This document shows, in pieces, positions 42,769-55,476 of a stretch of 64,000 bases of DNA (positions are counted from its first letter, which is position 1; every line of letters starts with the position of its first letter). Position numbers and translations under genes: made by a program. The DNA is taken from positions 52,529 through 116,528 of the forward strand of contig CAJOJQ010000003.1 in assembly GCA_905234985.1 (NCBI GenBank). Reading direction: 5' to 3'. Under the pieces are notes generated by a model, which was not told where the DNA came from, did not search any database, and saw only the letters and a list, made by a program, of their open reading frames with translations. The DNA is from an uncultured Christensenellaceae bacterium (lineage in GTDB: Bacteria > Bacillota > Clostridia > Christensenellales > Aristaeellaceae).

Positions 42769-43878
42769 TTACTGCATTTTCAGATAGGCCGTGGTGAACC
42801 CTTCCAGGTTGCCGTCCATCACATCGTCGATGTTGCCGGATTCGTAGCCGGTGCGGTGATCCTTCACCATGGTATAGGGCTGGAACACGTAGGAGCGAAT
42901 TTGGCTGCCCCATTCGATCTTCTTCATTTCGCCCTTGATGTCGGCCATTTCCTGTTCTTTGGCGCGCTCGCGCAGCTCCAGCAGCTTGGCCTTCAGCATC
43001 TTGATACAGGTGGCGCGGTTCTGCACCTGGTCGCGCTCGGTCTGGCAGGAAACCACGATGGTCACGTCGTCCTTCACGTAGGTCATGCGCACGGCGGAGG
43101 AGGTCTTGTTCACGTTCTGACCGCCCGCGCCGGAGGAATGGTAGGTATCCACCCGGACGTACTTCATGTCGATTTCGATTTCGCTGTCGTCTTCCTCCAG
43201 CATGGGAGCCACGTCCAGGGAGGCGAAGGAAGTATGTCGCCGGGCGTTGGCGTCGAAGGGCGAAATGCGCACCAGCCGATGCACGCCCTTTTCGCCGCGC
43301 AGGTAGCCGTAAGCGTGGTCGCCGCTGACCTCGAAGGTGACGGACTTGATGCCCGCCTCGTCCCCGTCCAGCAGATCCAGCAGCTTCACGGTAAAGCCCA
43401 TGCGCTCGCAGTACCGCGTATACATGCGGTAGAGCATGCTGGTCCAGTCCTGGGCCTCGGTGCCGCCCGCGCCCGCGTGGAGGGACAGCACGGCGTCGTT
43501 ATCGTCGTAATGCCCCCGCATGAGGGTTTCCAATGCCAGGGCTTCGGTTTCTTTTTCCAGGCGCTCGATTTCCGCCCCGGCTTCCTCCACCATGGACGTA
43601 TCGTTTTCCTCCTGGGCCAGCTCCATCATGGTTTCCACGTCGTCGCAGCCGGAGACCAGGGAATTGTAGTGCTTGATGCGGCCCTCCAAGTTGGCGATGC
43701 GGCGGTTCACGTGGGTGGAGCGTTCCAGGTTATCCCAGAAGCCGTCGGCGTTCATTTCTTCCCGCAGCTCCTGCAATTCCCGATCCATGTCGTCCATGTG
43801 CAGCCCTTCGCCCACTTCCTTGAGCTGAGCGCGGAGGGCGTCCACCCGCTGGGTATATTGTTCCAATTCTAAAATCAT
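42769..43878 (-). CDS. prfB: Peptide chain release factor 2
   Basis: Class I release factor for UGA and UAA, 369 aa. Codon-recognition RISPFDANARRHTSF includes the RF2 tripeptide SPF. The peptidyl-tRNA hydrolysis loop is GAGGQNVNKT. Most prfB genes need a +1 frameshift at CTT TGA C near codon 25; here the frame reads through that region (EGLHMDDMDRE) with no stop, so the autoregulatory frameshift is absent. GGGAGGG precedes ATG 43878. It lies 20 nt after the RDD gene and shares the secA transcript. Confidence 0.96.
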   Translation of the reverse strand: MILELEQYTQRVDALRAQLKEVGEGLHMDDMDRELQELREEMNADGFWDNLERSTHVNRRIANLEGRIKHYNSLVSGCDDVETMMELAQEENDTSMVEEAGAEIERLEKETEALALETLMRGHYDDNDAVLSLHAGAGGTEAQDWTSMLYRMYTRYCERMGFTVKLLDLLDGDEAGIKSVTFEVSGDHAYGYLRGEKGVHRLVRISPFDANARRHTSFASLDVAPMLEEDDSEIEIDMKYVRVDTYHSSGAGGQNVNKTSSAVRMTYVKDDVTIVVSCQTERDQVQNRATCIKMLKAKLLELRERAKEQEMADIKGEMKKIEWGSQIRSYVFQPYTMVKDHRTGYESGNIDDVMDGNLEGFTTAYLKMQ

Positions 43879-43898
43879 CGTTGATCTCCCTCCCTGTA

Positions 43899-44375
43899 TT
43901 ATTCCTCGTCCTCTTCGTCGTCCTCGTCGTCTTCTTCCTCGTATTCCGGCTCATAATCGCCGGGCACGACCTCCGTTCCCGCCCATCGGTCGCCCAAGCG
44001 ATCCTGCCCCGTGAGGACAAAGTAGGCTTCCACCGGCAGGATGGCGTAGGGCAGCGTGCGCTTGATGCAGTCCAGCAGGTTCAGCCGGGAGCCGTCCAGC
44101 TTGATTACCTTGATTCGCATGAGCTGTTTTCCGATGCTGTTGCCGGAAAAGAAGAGCCAATCCTTAAACGTCAGCAGGAACAGAATGATGGTGACCCGGA
44201 TCAGAGATTCCCGGGGCAGAAAGCCGATTCTCCCGTTCAGCAGCGAATCAATCTTGCGGGCCGCTTTGGAGAGGAGGGAGGCAACGTCCAGCATCATCAC
44301 AATGAGGATCGCCACAACGCTGACGATGACCAAGTCAATGAGGAACGCGAGAACGCGCCGGGTTGCGGTATTCAT
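43899..44375 (-). CDS. RDD-family membrane protein
   Basis: 158 aa with three hydrophobic segments (about 8-30, 58-78, 108-125) and the family arginine-aspartate layout: N-terminal RRVLAFLIDLVIV, GKQLMRIKVI in the middle, and GDRWAGT near the end. The C-terminus is a strongly acidic tail of about 18 residues (EEEDDEDDEEDEE). Function uncertain; some RDD proteins are Na+/H+ or stress antiporters. GGAGG precedes ATG 44375. It is sandwiched between secA and prfB in one operon. Confidence 0.85.
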   Translation of the reverse strand: MNTATRRVLAFLIDLVIVSVVAILIVMMLDVASLLSKAARKIDSLLNGRIGFLPRESLIRVTIILFLLTFKDWLFFSGNSIGKQLMRIKVIKLDGSRLNLLDCIKRTLPYAILPVEAYFVLTGQDRLGDRWAGTEVVPGDYEPEYEEEDDEDDEEDEE

Positions 44376-44418
44376 GGAAAAGCGCCTCCTTCTTTTGTCG
44401 GTCGGAAAGGATTTGCGC

Positions 44419-47196
<2,778 letters not shown>

Positions 47197-47257
47197 GCTT
47201 TTTCTCCTTGATCTCAATTGGCGGCACGCCGAAAAGAGGCGTACAACACCATCTTTT

Positions 47258-47287
47258 ATTATACCACGCAAGGCCCCCGCATAGCAA
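47258..47287 (-). promoter_or_regulatory. Promoter of the secA-RDD-prfB operon
   Basis: On the minus strand TTGCTA (47282-47287), an 18-nt spacer and TATAAT (47258-47263) with an extended TGG. Confidence 0.75.
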
Positions 47288-47411
47288 CCCCGGCGTGAAT
47301 TTTTCAGCCGAAGGAGGCAATGAGTTTTTGCACACTTATGACGTAAATATTTCTAAAATCAGAAAAATATTAAAAAATTATTAAGAAATGCGTGCAATTT
47401 CTTCACAAGTG

Positions 47412-47420
47412 TGCTATACT
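47412..47420 (+). promoter_or_regulatory. Extended -10 promoter of the methyltransferase
   Basis: TGCTATACT about 47 nt before the start; the -35 region (GTGCAA) is weak. Confidence 0.6.
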
Positions 47421-47466
47421 GGGAAACGGTTACGGAAGAACGCCCTCGGGGAGAGGAGGAAACGGC

Positions 47467-48012
47467 ATGCTGACGAAAACGCAGACGGCGGGAAAAACCT
47501 TCCTGCTGGATGCGCATCAGCGCATAAACGCCGCCATGCGGGCCTGTTTGGCGTGGGCGGCTGTGGAGGAACACGATAAGATTTTGGATATGGCCTGCGG
47601 AGAGGGGCAGATGCTGTTCCGGCTGAACGATCAATTGCGGCTGACCCTTTGCGGTATGTGCGATTCGGCGGAACAGGCCCGGTATGTGAGCGAAATGCTG
47701 GACGGGGCCGACGTGATCCCCGGCCGGATGGAAGATATTCCCTGGCGGGACGATACATTTGACGAAATCCTTTTGAGTGCGCCCCTGCGGGGGGACGCCC
47801 GGCGGGTGTTTTCAGAGGTGATCCGCGCCCTTCGTCCGGGGGGACAGTTCGTAATGGCGTCCCACCTTTTTTTCCATCGCGGCGAGGGGGAATTGAGCCG
47901 CCGGGAAATCATGCGCCTGATGCAGGAAGCGGGGTTCCGGGAGGTCTCCTACCGCGCCACGGGCCTGTGTGGGGCCATCGTGGGCTGGAAAAAAGGAAAA
48001 ATCGATCAGTGA
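47467..48012 (+). CDS. Class I SAM-dependent methyltransferase
   Basis: 181 aa. The SAM-binding motif I is ILDMACGEGQ, with an acidic motif II (LCGMCDSA), IPWRDDTFDEIL as motif IV and ALRPGGQFVMAS as motif V, all in the order of UbiE-like methyltransferases. The substrate is unknown. I chose ATG 47467 because GAGGAGG sits 9 nt upstream; the open frame is 25 codons longer. It appears to be a single-gene transcript with its own terminator. Confidence 0.85.
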   Translation: MLTKTQTAGKTFLLDAHQRINAAMRACLAWAAVEEHDKILDMACGEGQMLFRLNDQLRLTLCGMCDSAEQARYVSEMLDGADVIPGRMEDIPWRDDTFDEILLSAPLRGDARRVFSEVIRALRPGGQFVMASHLFFHRGEGELSRREIMRLMQEAGFREVSYRATGLCGAIVGWKKGKIDQ

Positions 48013-48020
48013 AAAAAACG

Positions 48021-48049
48021 CGCGCTGCCGACAATGGGCAGCGCGTTTT
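48021..48049 (+). terminator. Terminator of the methyltransferase gene
   Basis: CGCGCTGCC / GGCAGCGCG stem with TTTT. Confidence 0.75.
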
Positions 48050-48062
48050 GCTGAAAAGGACA

Positions 48063-48190
48063 CTTTAAATCAGGTAGGAAGTAGGAGGTAGGAGGTTTTA
48101 TCTTGTTCGACAAGAGGCACGCCCTCGTCCGTTTTGAGAACTATATATACTTCCTACCTCCTACCTCCTACTTCCTACCTTACTTAAATC
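48063..48190. repeat. Heptamer inverted-repeat element H5 (GTAGGAG type)
   Basis: Left end CTTTAAATCA (48063-48072) and arm 48073-48095 of GTAGGAG units; right arm 48150-48181 of CTCCTAC units closing TACTTAAATC. The loop ends TTTTGAGAACTATATATA, close to the same position in H3 (TTTTGTGGACTATATAAA). It sits between convergent genes. Confidence 0.88.
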
Positions 48191-48194
48191 GTTC

Positions 48195-49319
48195 TTATAG
48201 TACGATGTCCGTCAGCCCGAACCCGGCGGGCATGGGTTCTTCTTCCAGGAAGAGGAAATTCTCGTCCCGCAGCACGGGCAGGAAAGCGGCGTAGGGGATT
48301 TTGGAAAACTCGCAGCCATAGGTGCTTTGGCCGAACCAGCCGCCCTCCTTGGCCCGAAGGTTCAGGTCCCGGGCGAACTTGGTGCGGTTGCTGCAATCGT
48401 GTACCACCAGGGGCCACCGTTCTTCGGCGGCGGTCTTCATGAATTGCAGGGTCAGATTCCGGCTGAAAATGGGGGAGATGTAGCCCTGGCGGCAGAAATA
48501 CAGGGCTTCCCCGGCGTAATTGTCGATGTTGTTTTCGTTTAAGTGCAGCTCGGCGCAGTTGATGAAATCCAGGCCCGTACCCAGGATTTTTTCTTTTTTG
48601 GAGAAAAACTCCCGGTAAAATTCCGGCGTCATGGGGGTTTCAATACCAATGCGCGGGAAGTATTCTCGGGCAATGCCCATGTTTTCGATCACCCGAGGCG
48701 CGCAGTGGGATGCGCCCAAGTTGAAGCGCAGCTCGTCCAGTCCCGCTTCCGCCAAGGCTTTCAGGTTTTCCCGGTCGGCGTGGATGCCGTTGGTGTACAG
48801 GTGCTGGTGGATGCCCGCTTCGTGGAATTTCTTTACCACTCCGTAATACTTTTCGATTTCCATGAAGGGTTCCAGGTACACGTAGGCGATGCCGGTGGGC
48901 TTTTTGTGAATGGACAGCAACAAATCCAAATCTTCTTCATAAAACTTGGTGCCGCCGATCTCCCACAGGCCTTCGCCCACCGGGGGCTGGCTGTTCAGCG
49001 CGCCGTAATCATAGCAGAATTTGCAGGCGGCGTCGCATTTGTTGGTTTTGCGCACGGCGGACAGCCCCGTGCCCAGCAGGCAGGAGCGGCAGCCTTGGGG
49101 GAATTTTGCGTCGTCCCCCACAAAATAGGTACGGTCTTTCAGCGTTTTCAGCCCCGGAATCTGCGCCATCAATTCCTGATGCTTTGCGTTCACCGCCCGC
49201 TCGATTTGGGCGAAAGCGGACAGGGCGATTTCCATCTGTCCGGACATCAGTTCCTCTTCCTCGTGCAGGGAAGCGAAAAATTCAAACCAGGTCAGGGCGT
49301 CCTTTTTGGATATTTTCAT
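48195..49319 (-). CDS. Radical SAM protein of unknown function
   Basis: 374 aa. The [4Fe-4S] site is C-D-A-A-C-K-F-C (CxxxCxxC) near residue 103. A further cysteine pair, CRSC, lies about 25 residues upstream and may bind an auxiliary cluster. AYVYLEPFMEIEKY and LRFNLGAS fit the partial TIM barrel. The start is ATG 49319, where GGAGG gives 7-nt spacing. The SGNH gene is divergent. Target not recognised; peptide, tRNA or cofactor modification are all possible. Confidence 0.85.
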   Translation of the reverse strand: MKISKKDALTWFEFFASLHEEEELMSGQMEIALSAFAQIERAVNAKHQELMAQIPGLKTLKDRTYFVGDDAKFPQGCRSCLLGTGLSAVRKTNKCDAACKFCYDYGALNSQPPVGEGLWEIGGTKFYEEDLDLLLSIHKKPTGIAYVYLEPFMEIEKYYGVVKKFHEAGIHQHLYTNGIHADRENLKALAEAGLDELRFNLGASHCAPRVIENMGIAREYFPRIGIETPMTPEFYREFFSKKEKILGTGLDFINCAELHLNENNIDNYAGEALYFCRQGYISPIFSRNLTLQFMKTAAEERWPLVVHDCSNRTKFARDLNLRAKEGGWFGQSTYGCEFSKIPYAAFLPVLRDENFLFLEEEPMPAGFGLTDIVL

Positions 49320-49421
49320 AAACATACCTCCGGTGCAGGAATAAAAATCATACGCCATAAAAAATTCGGTTTTCACGCCTTCCTTTCCTGCCGGAACGAA
49401 AGAAAAAGAAAACGGAATGTA

Positions 49422-49450
49422 TTGAAACGGAAACGCGTTCCTTGTATAAT
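49422..49450 (+). promoter_or_regulatory. Promoter of the SGNH hydrolase gene
   Basis: TTGAAA (49422-49427), a 17-nt spacer and TATAAT (49445-49450). Confidence 0.85.
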
Positions 49451-49485
49451 CCAAATGAAAAAAGGGAAATACGGGAGGAAAAACC

Positions 49486-50136
49486 ATGCTGTTTGAAAAG
49501 AACGATACCATCTTGTTCATCGGCGATTCCATTTCGGATTACGAACGGGCGCGGCCCGTGGGGGAGGGTTTGTTCAACGCCTGGGGGCGGAGCTACGTGG
49601 CGGACGTGGGTTCGCTTTTGAACTGCATGTACCCCGAGCTGGCCCTGCGCGTGGTGAACATGGGCATCAGCGGCAATCAGGTGCGGGATTTAGACGCCCG
49701 CTGGGAAACGGATGTGATGGAGCGCAAGCCCGACTGGGTGAGCGTCCTCATCGGCATCAACGATGTGTGGCGGCAATTCGACAGCCCCTATATGCCGGAA
49801 ACCCATGTGCCGCCCGAAGAATTTGAACAGACCTATGAAAAGCTGATCCGGCGCACCCTGCCCACCGTGAAGGGCATGATCCTCATGACGCCCTATTTCA
49901 TGGAACCCAACCGGGCCGACCCCATGCGCGCCCGGATGGACGAGTATGGGGCCATCGTGAAAAAGTTAGCGGAAAAATACCATTGCACCTTCGTGGATTT
50001 GCAGGCGGGCTGGGACGCGCTGTTCCAGTATATGCACCCCTGTAACATCGCCTGGGACCGCATTCATCCCAACCAGGTGGGCTGTATGTACATCGCCAAG
50101 CAATTTTTGAAGGCTGTTGGGGCCGATCGGGCGTAA
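49486..50136 (+). CDS. SGNH/GDSL-family hydrolase
   Basis: 216-aa esterase or acetyl-xylan/carbohydrate esterase-like hydrolase. Block I FIGDSISD with the nucleophilic Ser, block II GISGNQV, block III GIND with the oxyanion Asn, and block V DRIHPN with Asp-x-x-His. No signal peptide, so a cytoplasmic role in deacetylating imported sugars is likely. GGGAGG precedes ATG 49486. It is followed by the Fbp importer, which has its own promoter. Confidence 0.88.
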   Translation: MLFEKNDTILFIGDSISDYERARPVGEGLFNAWGRSYVADVGSLLNCMYPELALRVVNMGISGNQVRDLDARWETDVMERKPDWVSVLIGINDVWRQFDSPYMPETHVPPEEFEQTYEKLIRRTLPTVKGMILMTPYFMEPNRADPMRARMDEYGAIVKKLAEKYHCTFVDLQAGWDALFQYMHPCNIAWDRIHPNQVGCMYIAKQFLKAVGADRA

Positions 50137-50144
50137 AAATCGCC

Positions 50145-50173
50145 TTGCAAACATGTATATTCTGTGGTATAAT
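50145..50173 (+). promoter_or_regulatory. Promoter of the Fbp-type ABC importer
   Basis: TTGCAA (50145-50150), a 17-nt spacer and TATAAT (50168-50173) with an extended TGG. Confidence 0.85.
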
Positions 50174-50233
50174 CAGCGCAGAAAACCCAGGCAGAGAGAA
50201 CTGGGGAAAAATCAACATACGGAGGGAATCGCA

Positions 50234-51313
50234 ATGAAAAAGGTCTTAGCGCTCGTACTGGCACTGATCCTGACGCTGTCTCTTGGCTCCACGGCCCTGG
50301 CCGTGAACGAGGACGTGGAAGGGGAACTGGTCATCTACACGTCCATGTATCCTTTCGTCATCGACATGATGGATGAGGCCATCAAAAAGGAATTCCCCAA
50401 CCTGATCCCCGGCAACGAAGGCAGTTTTTTCTTCTATCAGGGCACCGGCAAGCTCATTGACCGCATCTACAGCGAAATGGGCGCGGACAAGGACAAGCCT
50501 TTGGAATGCGATATGTTCATGGTGGCCGAGCCCGCGTTCTCCCTGGAATTGAAGGATTACGGCTATCTCCATTCCTTTGAGGTGGAAAACGCCGACACCC
50601 TGCTGCGCTTCCCCTACGACGAGGAAGGTTACTGGTATCCTGTGCGCGTGTGCAACATGGTTCTGGCGTACAACCCGGAAGCGGTCGATTATTGGGCTGA
50701 AAAGGGCGTCACGATTCCCAAGACCTTCAAGGATTTCGCCTATGATCCTTCGCTCAAGGGCTACATTTCCATGGGCGATCCCCTGACCAGCGGCACCACC
50801 TACGCCGCCGTCGCCTCCCTGCTGGATACCTACGGCGAGGAATATCTGGATAAGCTCCATGAAAACAGCGTGATGCGTGAATCCGGCTCTACCGCCATTG
50901 CCAAGCTGCAGGATAAGCAATGCGCGGCGCTGATGATCTTAGAGGAATCCATTCTGAAGTTCATCAAGGACGAAGCGGACAAGGGCAATGAAGTGACCAA
51001 TCTGGAAGTGATCTATCCCGACGACGGCGTGATCCTGATTCCCTCCACCGTGATGATCGTGGCGGAAGAATACTCCAAGCACGTGAACGCCGAAGCCTGC
51101 GAAGCCGTGGCCCAGTGGCTGCTCACGGAAGAAGCGCAGAAGCTGATTCTGGAGGGCTATATGCATTCCGTGCTGGCGTCCGTTACCGATATTCCCTTCA
51201 AGTCCGTGGATACCAAGGGCCTGATCGAAAAAGACATGGGCGTGGATTGGGTAAAGGCGTATAAGAACCGCGAACAGATCAGAAACCTGTGGACGGAGAA
51301 AGTGACCCAATAA
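50234..51313 (+). CDS. ABC importer substrate-binding protein (FbpA/iron or phosphonate type)
   Basis: 359 aa, signal peptide to about ALA-V (residue 23); no lipobox cysteine. It has the binding-protein class 6-like layout: ELVIYTSMYP at the mature start, DMFMVAEPAF, VRVCNMVLAYNPEAV, GYISMGDPLTSGTTYAAVASLL, and a late EEAQKLILEGYMHSVL. Related proteins bind Fe(III), 2-aminoethylphosphonate or polyamines. GGAGGG precedes ATG 50234. The permease follows at 100 nt after a hairpin, and the ATPase completes the importer. Confidence 0.88.
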   Translation: MKKVLALVLALILTLSLGSTALAVNEDVEGELVIYTSMYPFVIDMMDEAIKKEFPNLIPGNEGSFFFYQGTGKLIDRIYSEMGADKDKPLECDMFMVAEPAFSLELKDYGYLHSFEVENADTLLRFPYDEEGYWYPVRVCNMVLAYNPEAVDYWAEKGVTIPKTFKDFAYDPSLKGYISMGDPLTSGTTYAAVASLLDTYGEEYLDKLHENSVMRESGSTAIAKLQDKQCAALMILEESILKFIKDEADKGNEVTNLEVIYPDDGVILIPSTVMIVAEEYSKHVNAEACEAVAQWLLTEEAQKLILEGYMHSVLASVTDIPFKSVDTKGLIEKDMGVDWVKAYKNREQIRNLWTEKVTQ

Positions 51314-51338
51314 GGGACAGCCTAAAAACGCGTAAGCG

Positions 51339-51363
51339 GGGGGAGCCGTCAAGCGGCTTCCCC
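51339..51363 (+). terminator. Intra-operon hairpin after the binding-protein gene
   Basis: GGGGGAGCCG (51339-51348) pairs with CGGCTTCCCC (51354-51363). It has no long T-run, so it probably lowers expression of downstream genes relative to the binding protein. Confidence 0.55.
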
Positions 51364-51413
51364 TGTTTCAGGTATTGCTTCCATCATGCTTGAAGGGGAA
51401 GAGGTGTATGCCA

Positions 51414-53912
51414 ATGAAAAGCGCGGCCGCGATGCGGAAGGAACTAACGGATCGGGAACGCACCCCCGCGATCACCAAAGGGGTGCTTGCGCTGTTTCTT
51501 CTATTGGGAATCGCCGTGATCATAACGGGCGTGGCGGCCCAGCGGGATTACGCCGGCTCCGGCTTCAGCTTCGAGGCGGCTTACAGCGCCATTCACTCGC
51601 TGGGTGAAGACGCGGCCCGGATGTGGGAACAAAAGCTGGCCCCCCAGCGGGACGCGCTTTCAGCGCTGCAGCGGGAGCAGGCCGACGGCATGGCGAAAGC
51701 CCTGCTGGAGAGCGCCTGGGAAAGCCAAAAGGCAGGAAGCGCTGAAGAAATACGAACCCTGACGGAGGCTGCGGGCGCGGATCAAACCGCCCTGACCTAT
51801 AAGCTACTGTACGCCACGTATCTCATGAACGGCCCCAGCGTGTCCACCTCCCAGCGGAAAGCGATTTTAGCCGTTCCCGAAAGCAGGATGGCCGCGTTCC
51901 GTCAGGAACTGCTGCTTTCCGCCGCGGATGAAAACGCACCCGTCCCCGAGGAGGCGGCGGGCATGGTGGAAAAGCTCAGCGGGGAAAAGCGCCAGGCCAT
52001 GCTGGCCCAGCTCTTTTTCGTGAGCAATGATTCCGCCATCGCATCCGAGGCGGTAAAGACCCTGAAAAAGAGCGTGCGGGACAAGGAAGCCCAGCTGGGC
52101 GCCTTCCGCATGATCGCCCGGAATGAAATCTCCTGGACCCGGCAGCTGATCGTGGGAAACAGCCGCACCACGATCCTGGTGGGCGTCCTGCTGGCCCTGG
52201 ATACGCTGGCCCTGGCGCTGCTGATGATGGCGGAAAAAAATTGGCGCATGGACGTGAAATGGCTGCTGATCCTGCTGATCGTGGATTTCCTGCTGTATTT
52301 CCAGCTGCTGCCCATGGTCTTCATGGTGTTCAAGGCGTTTTTTCCGGAAGGCAGCTTCACCCTTTCCGTGATGGAACGTCTGTATACGTATTCTCTGAAC
52401 CTGGACGCCATGAAGAATACCCTCATCGCCGCTTTCGCCACCATGATTTTGGGAACGCTTTTGGCCTTTCCCCTGGCCTGGCTGGTGGGCCGCACGAACC
52501 TGTACGGAAAAAAGTTCTTCCGTTCGCTGTTCGTGCTCACCTATATGGTACCGCCGTATGTGGGCGCCATGGCCTGGATGCGGCTGATGAATCCTAACGT
52601 GGGCACCATCAACCAGTGGCTTCGGGCGCTGTTCGCCCTCGGCGATTCTCCGGGCCCCTTGAACGTGTATACCCTGCCCGGCATGATCTGGGTGCTCACC
52701 ACCTTCTATTATCCCTATGCCTTCATTACCATCAGCCGGGCCATGGAAAAAATGGATCCCTCCCTGGAGGAGGCCAGCCGCATTTCCGGCGCGTCGCCCG
52801 TTAAAACGCTCTTTACCGTAACCCTGCCCATGATGACGCCGTCCCTGATCGCGGGCGCGCTGCTGGTGTTCATCAGCGCGGCCAGCTGCTACGGCATTCC
52901 CTCCATCATTGGCACTCAGGGCAACGTGAACACTGTCACCACCCGCATCGTTGAATTTGTGGCTTCGGGCCAGCAGGGCCTCAACGACGCCACCAGCATG
53001 TCCGTTTTCCTGATGGCGGTGGCGCTGATCATTCTGTTTATTTCGGACGTTGTGCTGGCAAAAAAACAGTATATCACCGTGTCCGGCAAATCCATGCGGC
53101 CCTCCATCGTGGATCTGCGGGCTTGGCGTATCCCCATCACGGTGCTCGTGTCCCTGTTCGCGGTGATTGTGGTGCTGATGCCCTTTGCCACCATTTTTAC
53201 CACGTCCTTTAAGATCGACGTCGGCAAGAACATGCTGGCGGCGGGCAATTTCACCACGGCAAACTGGACTACGGTGTTCATGCGGGCGGAAACCATGGGC
53301 TGCCTGAAGAATTCGCTGATTTTTGCCGCCGTCGCCGCCACGGTGGGCCTGGTCATCGCCTGCGTGATGAGCTATCTTTTGCAGCGCACCCGCATCCGGG
53401 GCCGCGCGATCCCCAACTTCCTGATCACTCTGGGCTCCGGCACCCCCTCCGTGGTCATCGCCCTGGGTCTGATCATGACCATGCGCGGGGATTTCGGCCT
53501 CAATATCTATAATACCGCCTATATCATGATCATCGCCTACCTGATCAAGTACCTGATGATGGGCATGCGCACGGTGGTGTCCGCCATGAGCCAGATTCAC
53601 GTTTCTCTGGAGGAATGCAGCCAGATTTCCGGCGCCAGCTGGACGCGCACCATGTTCAAAATCACCGGGCCCCTCATTTTCCCCAGCATCGCCGCGGGCT
53701 GGTTCCTGATCTTCATTCCCTGCTTCTATGAGCTAAGCATGACCACGCTGCTGATGTCCAGCTCCACCAAAACCATCGGCTATCAGCTCTATGAATACTG
53801 GACGTTTACCTCCCAGCCCATGAGCTGCGCCATGGCCTTCGGCATCCTGCTCATCGTGGTCGCGCTGAACTTTGTGCTGAACCGGCTCACCAAGGGAGAA
53901 TTCTCTATCTAA
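51414..53912 (+). CDS. ABC importer permease, two fused permease domains plus N-terminal extension
   Basis: 832 aa, longer than typical FbpB (about 550). A helix at about 22-42 is followed by about 200 hydrophilic, helix-rich residues and then helices from about 252. Two inner-membrane permease domains follow, each with its EAA loop (EEASRISGASPVK and EECSQISGASWTR) for ATPase docking. The extra N-terminal domain, probably outside the membrane, is not recognised. The start is ATG 51414, since GAGGTG is 7 nt away; ATG 51408 is possible. The stop codon lies inside the first hairpin of the following repeat. Confidence 0.9.
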   Translation: MKSAAAMRKELTDRERTPAITKGVLALFLLLGIAVIITGVAAQRDYAGSGFSFEAAYSAIHSLGEDAARMWEQKLAPQRDALSALQREQADGMAKALLESAWESQKAGSAEEIRTLTEAAGADQTALTYKLLYATYLMNGPSVSTSQRKAILAVPESRMAAFRQELLLSAADENAPVPEEAAGMVEKLSGEKRQAMLAQLFFVSNDSAIASEAVKTLKKSVRDKEAQLGAFRMIARNEISWTRQLIVGNSRTTILVGVLLALDTLALALLMMAEKNWRMDVKWLLILLIVDFLLYFQLLPMVFMVFKAFFPEGSFTLSVMERLYTYSLNLDAMKNTLIAAFATMILGTLLAFPLAWLVGRTNLYGKKFFRSLFVLTYMVPPYVGAMAWMRLMNPNVGTINQWLRALFALGDSPGPLNVYTLPGMIWVLTTFYYPYAFITISRAMEKMDPSLEEASRISGASPVKTLFTVTLPMMTPSLIAGALLVFISAASCYGIPSIIGTQGNVNTVTTRIVEFVASGQQGLNDATSMSVFLMAVALIILFISDVVLAKKQYITVSGKSMRPSIVDLRAWRIPITVLVSLFAVIVVLMPFATIFTTSFKIDVGKNMLAAGNFTTANWTTVFMRAETMGCLKNSLIFAAVAATVGLVIACVMSYLLQRTRIRGRAIPNFLITLGSGTPSVVIALGLIMTMRGDFGLNIYNTAYIMIIAYLIKYLMMGMRTVVSAMSQIHVSLEECSQISGASWTRTMFKITGPLIFPSIAAGWFLIFIPCFYELSMTTLLMSSSTKTIGYQLYEYWTFTSQPMSCAMAFGILLIVVALNFVLNRLTKGEFSI

Positions 53913-54231
53913 CATTCAGCTTGCGCTGAATGTTGCGCAAGGGGGAATCCTTCCCCCTTGCGGGAACCCCCTTGCGGGAACCCCCTCGGTTTTTCCTCTC
54001 GCCCTTTACGCCCCACGTCCTGCGCATTCGCTTGGCCGTGGGTTTCGGGCGGTAATCCAAGGATTGCACCGCCCTCAGCCTCGCTTCGCTCGACGCTAAG
54101 GGCTCCCGGGCGGAAAAAACCGCAGGGAAGAAAAATTTCTTTCAGTCGTCTGCGCTCCTTACAGAAATTTTCCGTCCTCCCGGCGTACACGCCGCCGGTG
54201 CGGATTTCAGTCAAGGGGAGAGCCCCTTGAC
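53911..54231. repeat. Compound hairpin element between importer permease and ATPase genes
   Basis: AACATTCAGC / GCTGAATGTT (53911-53934), then CGCAAGGGGGAA / TTCCCCCTTGCG (53936-53962), two tandem TTGCGGGAACCCCC-like units, and far downstream GTCAAGGGG / CCCCTTGAC (54210-54231). The permease stop codon is in the first stem. No gene is supported in the 389-nt gap, although a GC-rich frame is open over part of it. Confidence 0.75.
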
Positions 54232-54301
54232 GATCCCCCCGTTGTTTCCAGCTTTTCTTGTTCTCTGATAGTTGACTTGGTACGAGAAAGGAACGATTGA
54301 A

Positions 54302-55375
<1,074 letters not shown>

Positions 55376-55429
55376 TCCCAGGAGCAAAATACTTCTCTGT
55401 CATTTTCACTTTTTAGGATAAAAAATAGG

Positions 55430-55458
55430 TTGAATTTATCGGCTATTTGCTGTATAAT
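55430..55458 (+). promoter_or_regulatory. Promoter of the Phd-Doc operon
   Basis: TTGAAT (55430-55435), a 17-nt spacer and TATAAT (55453-55458). Confidence 0.85.
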
Positions 55459-55476
55459 CCGGATGAGGTGATCATG

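Noticed and set aside
53958..54230. A 90-codon frame in the gap between importer permease and ATPase
   Set aside because: It runs across hairpins, is Pro/Arg/Ser-rich with low complexity and has no ribosome site.
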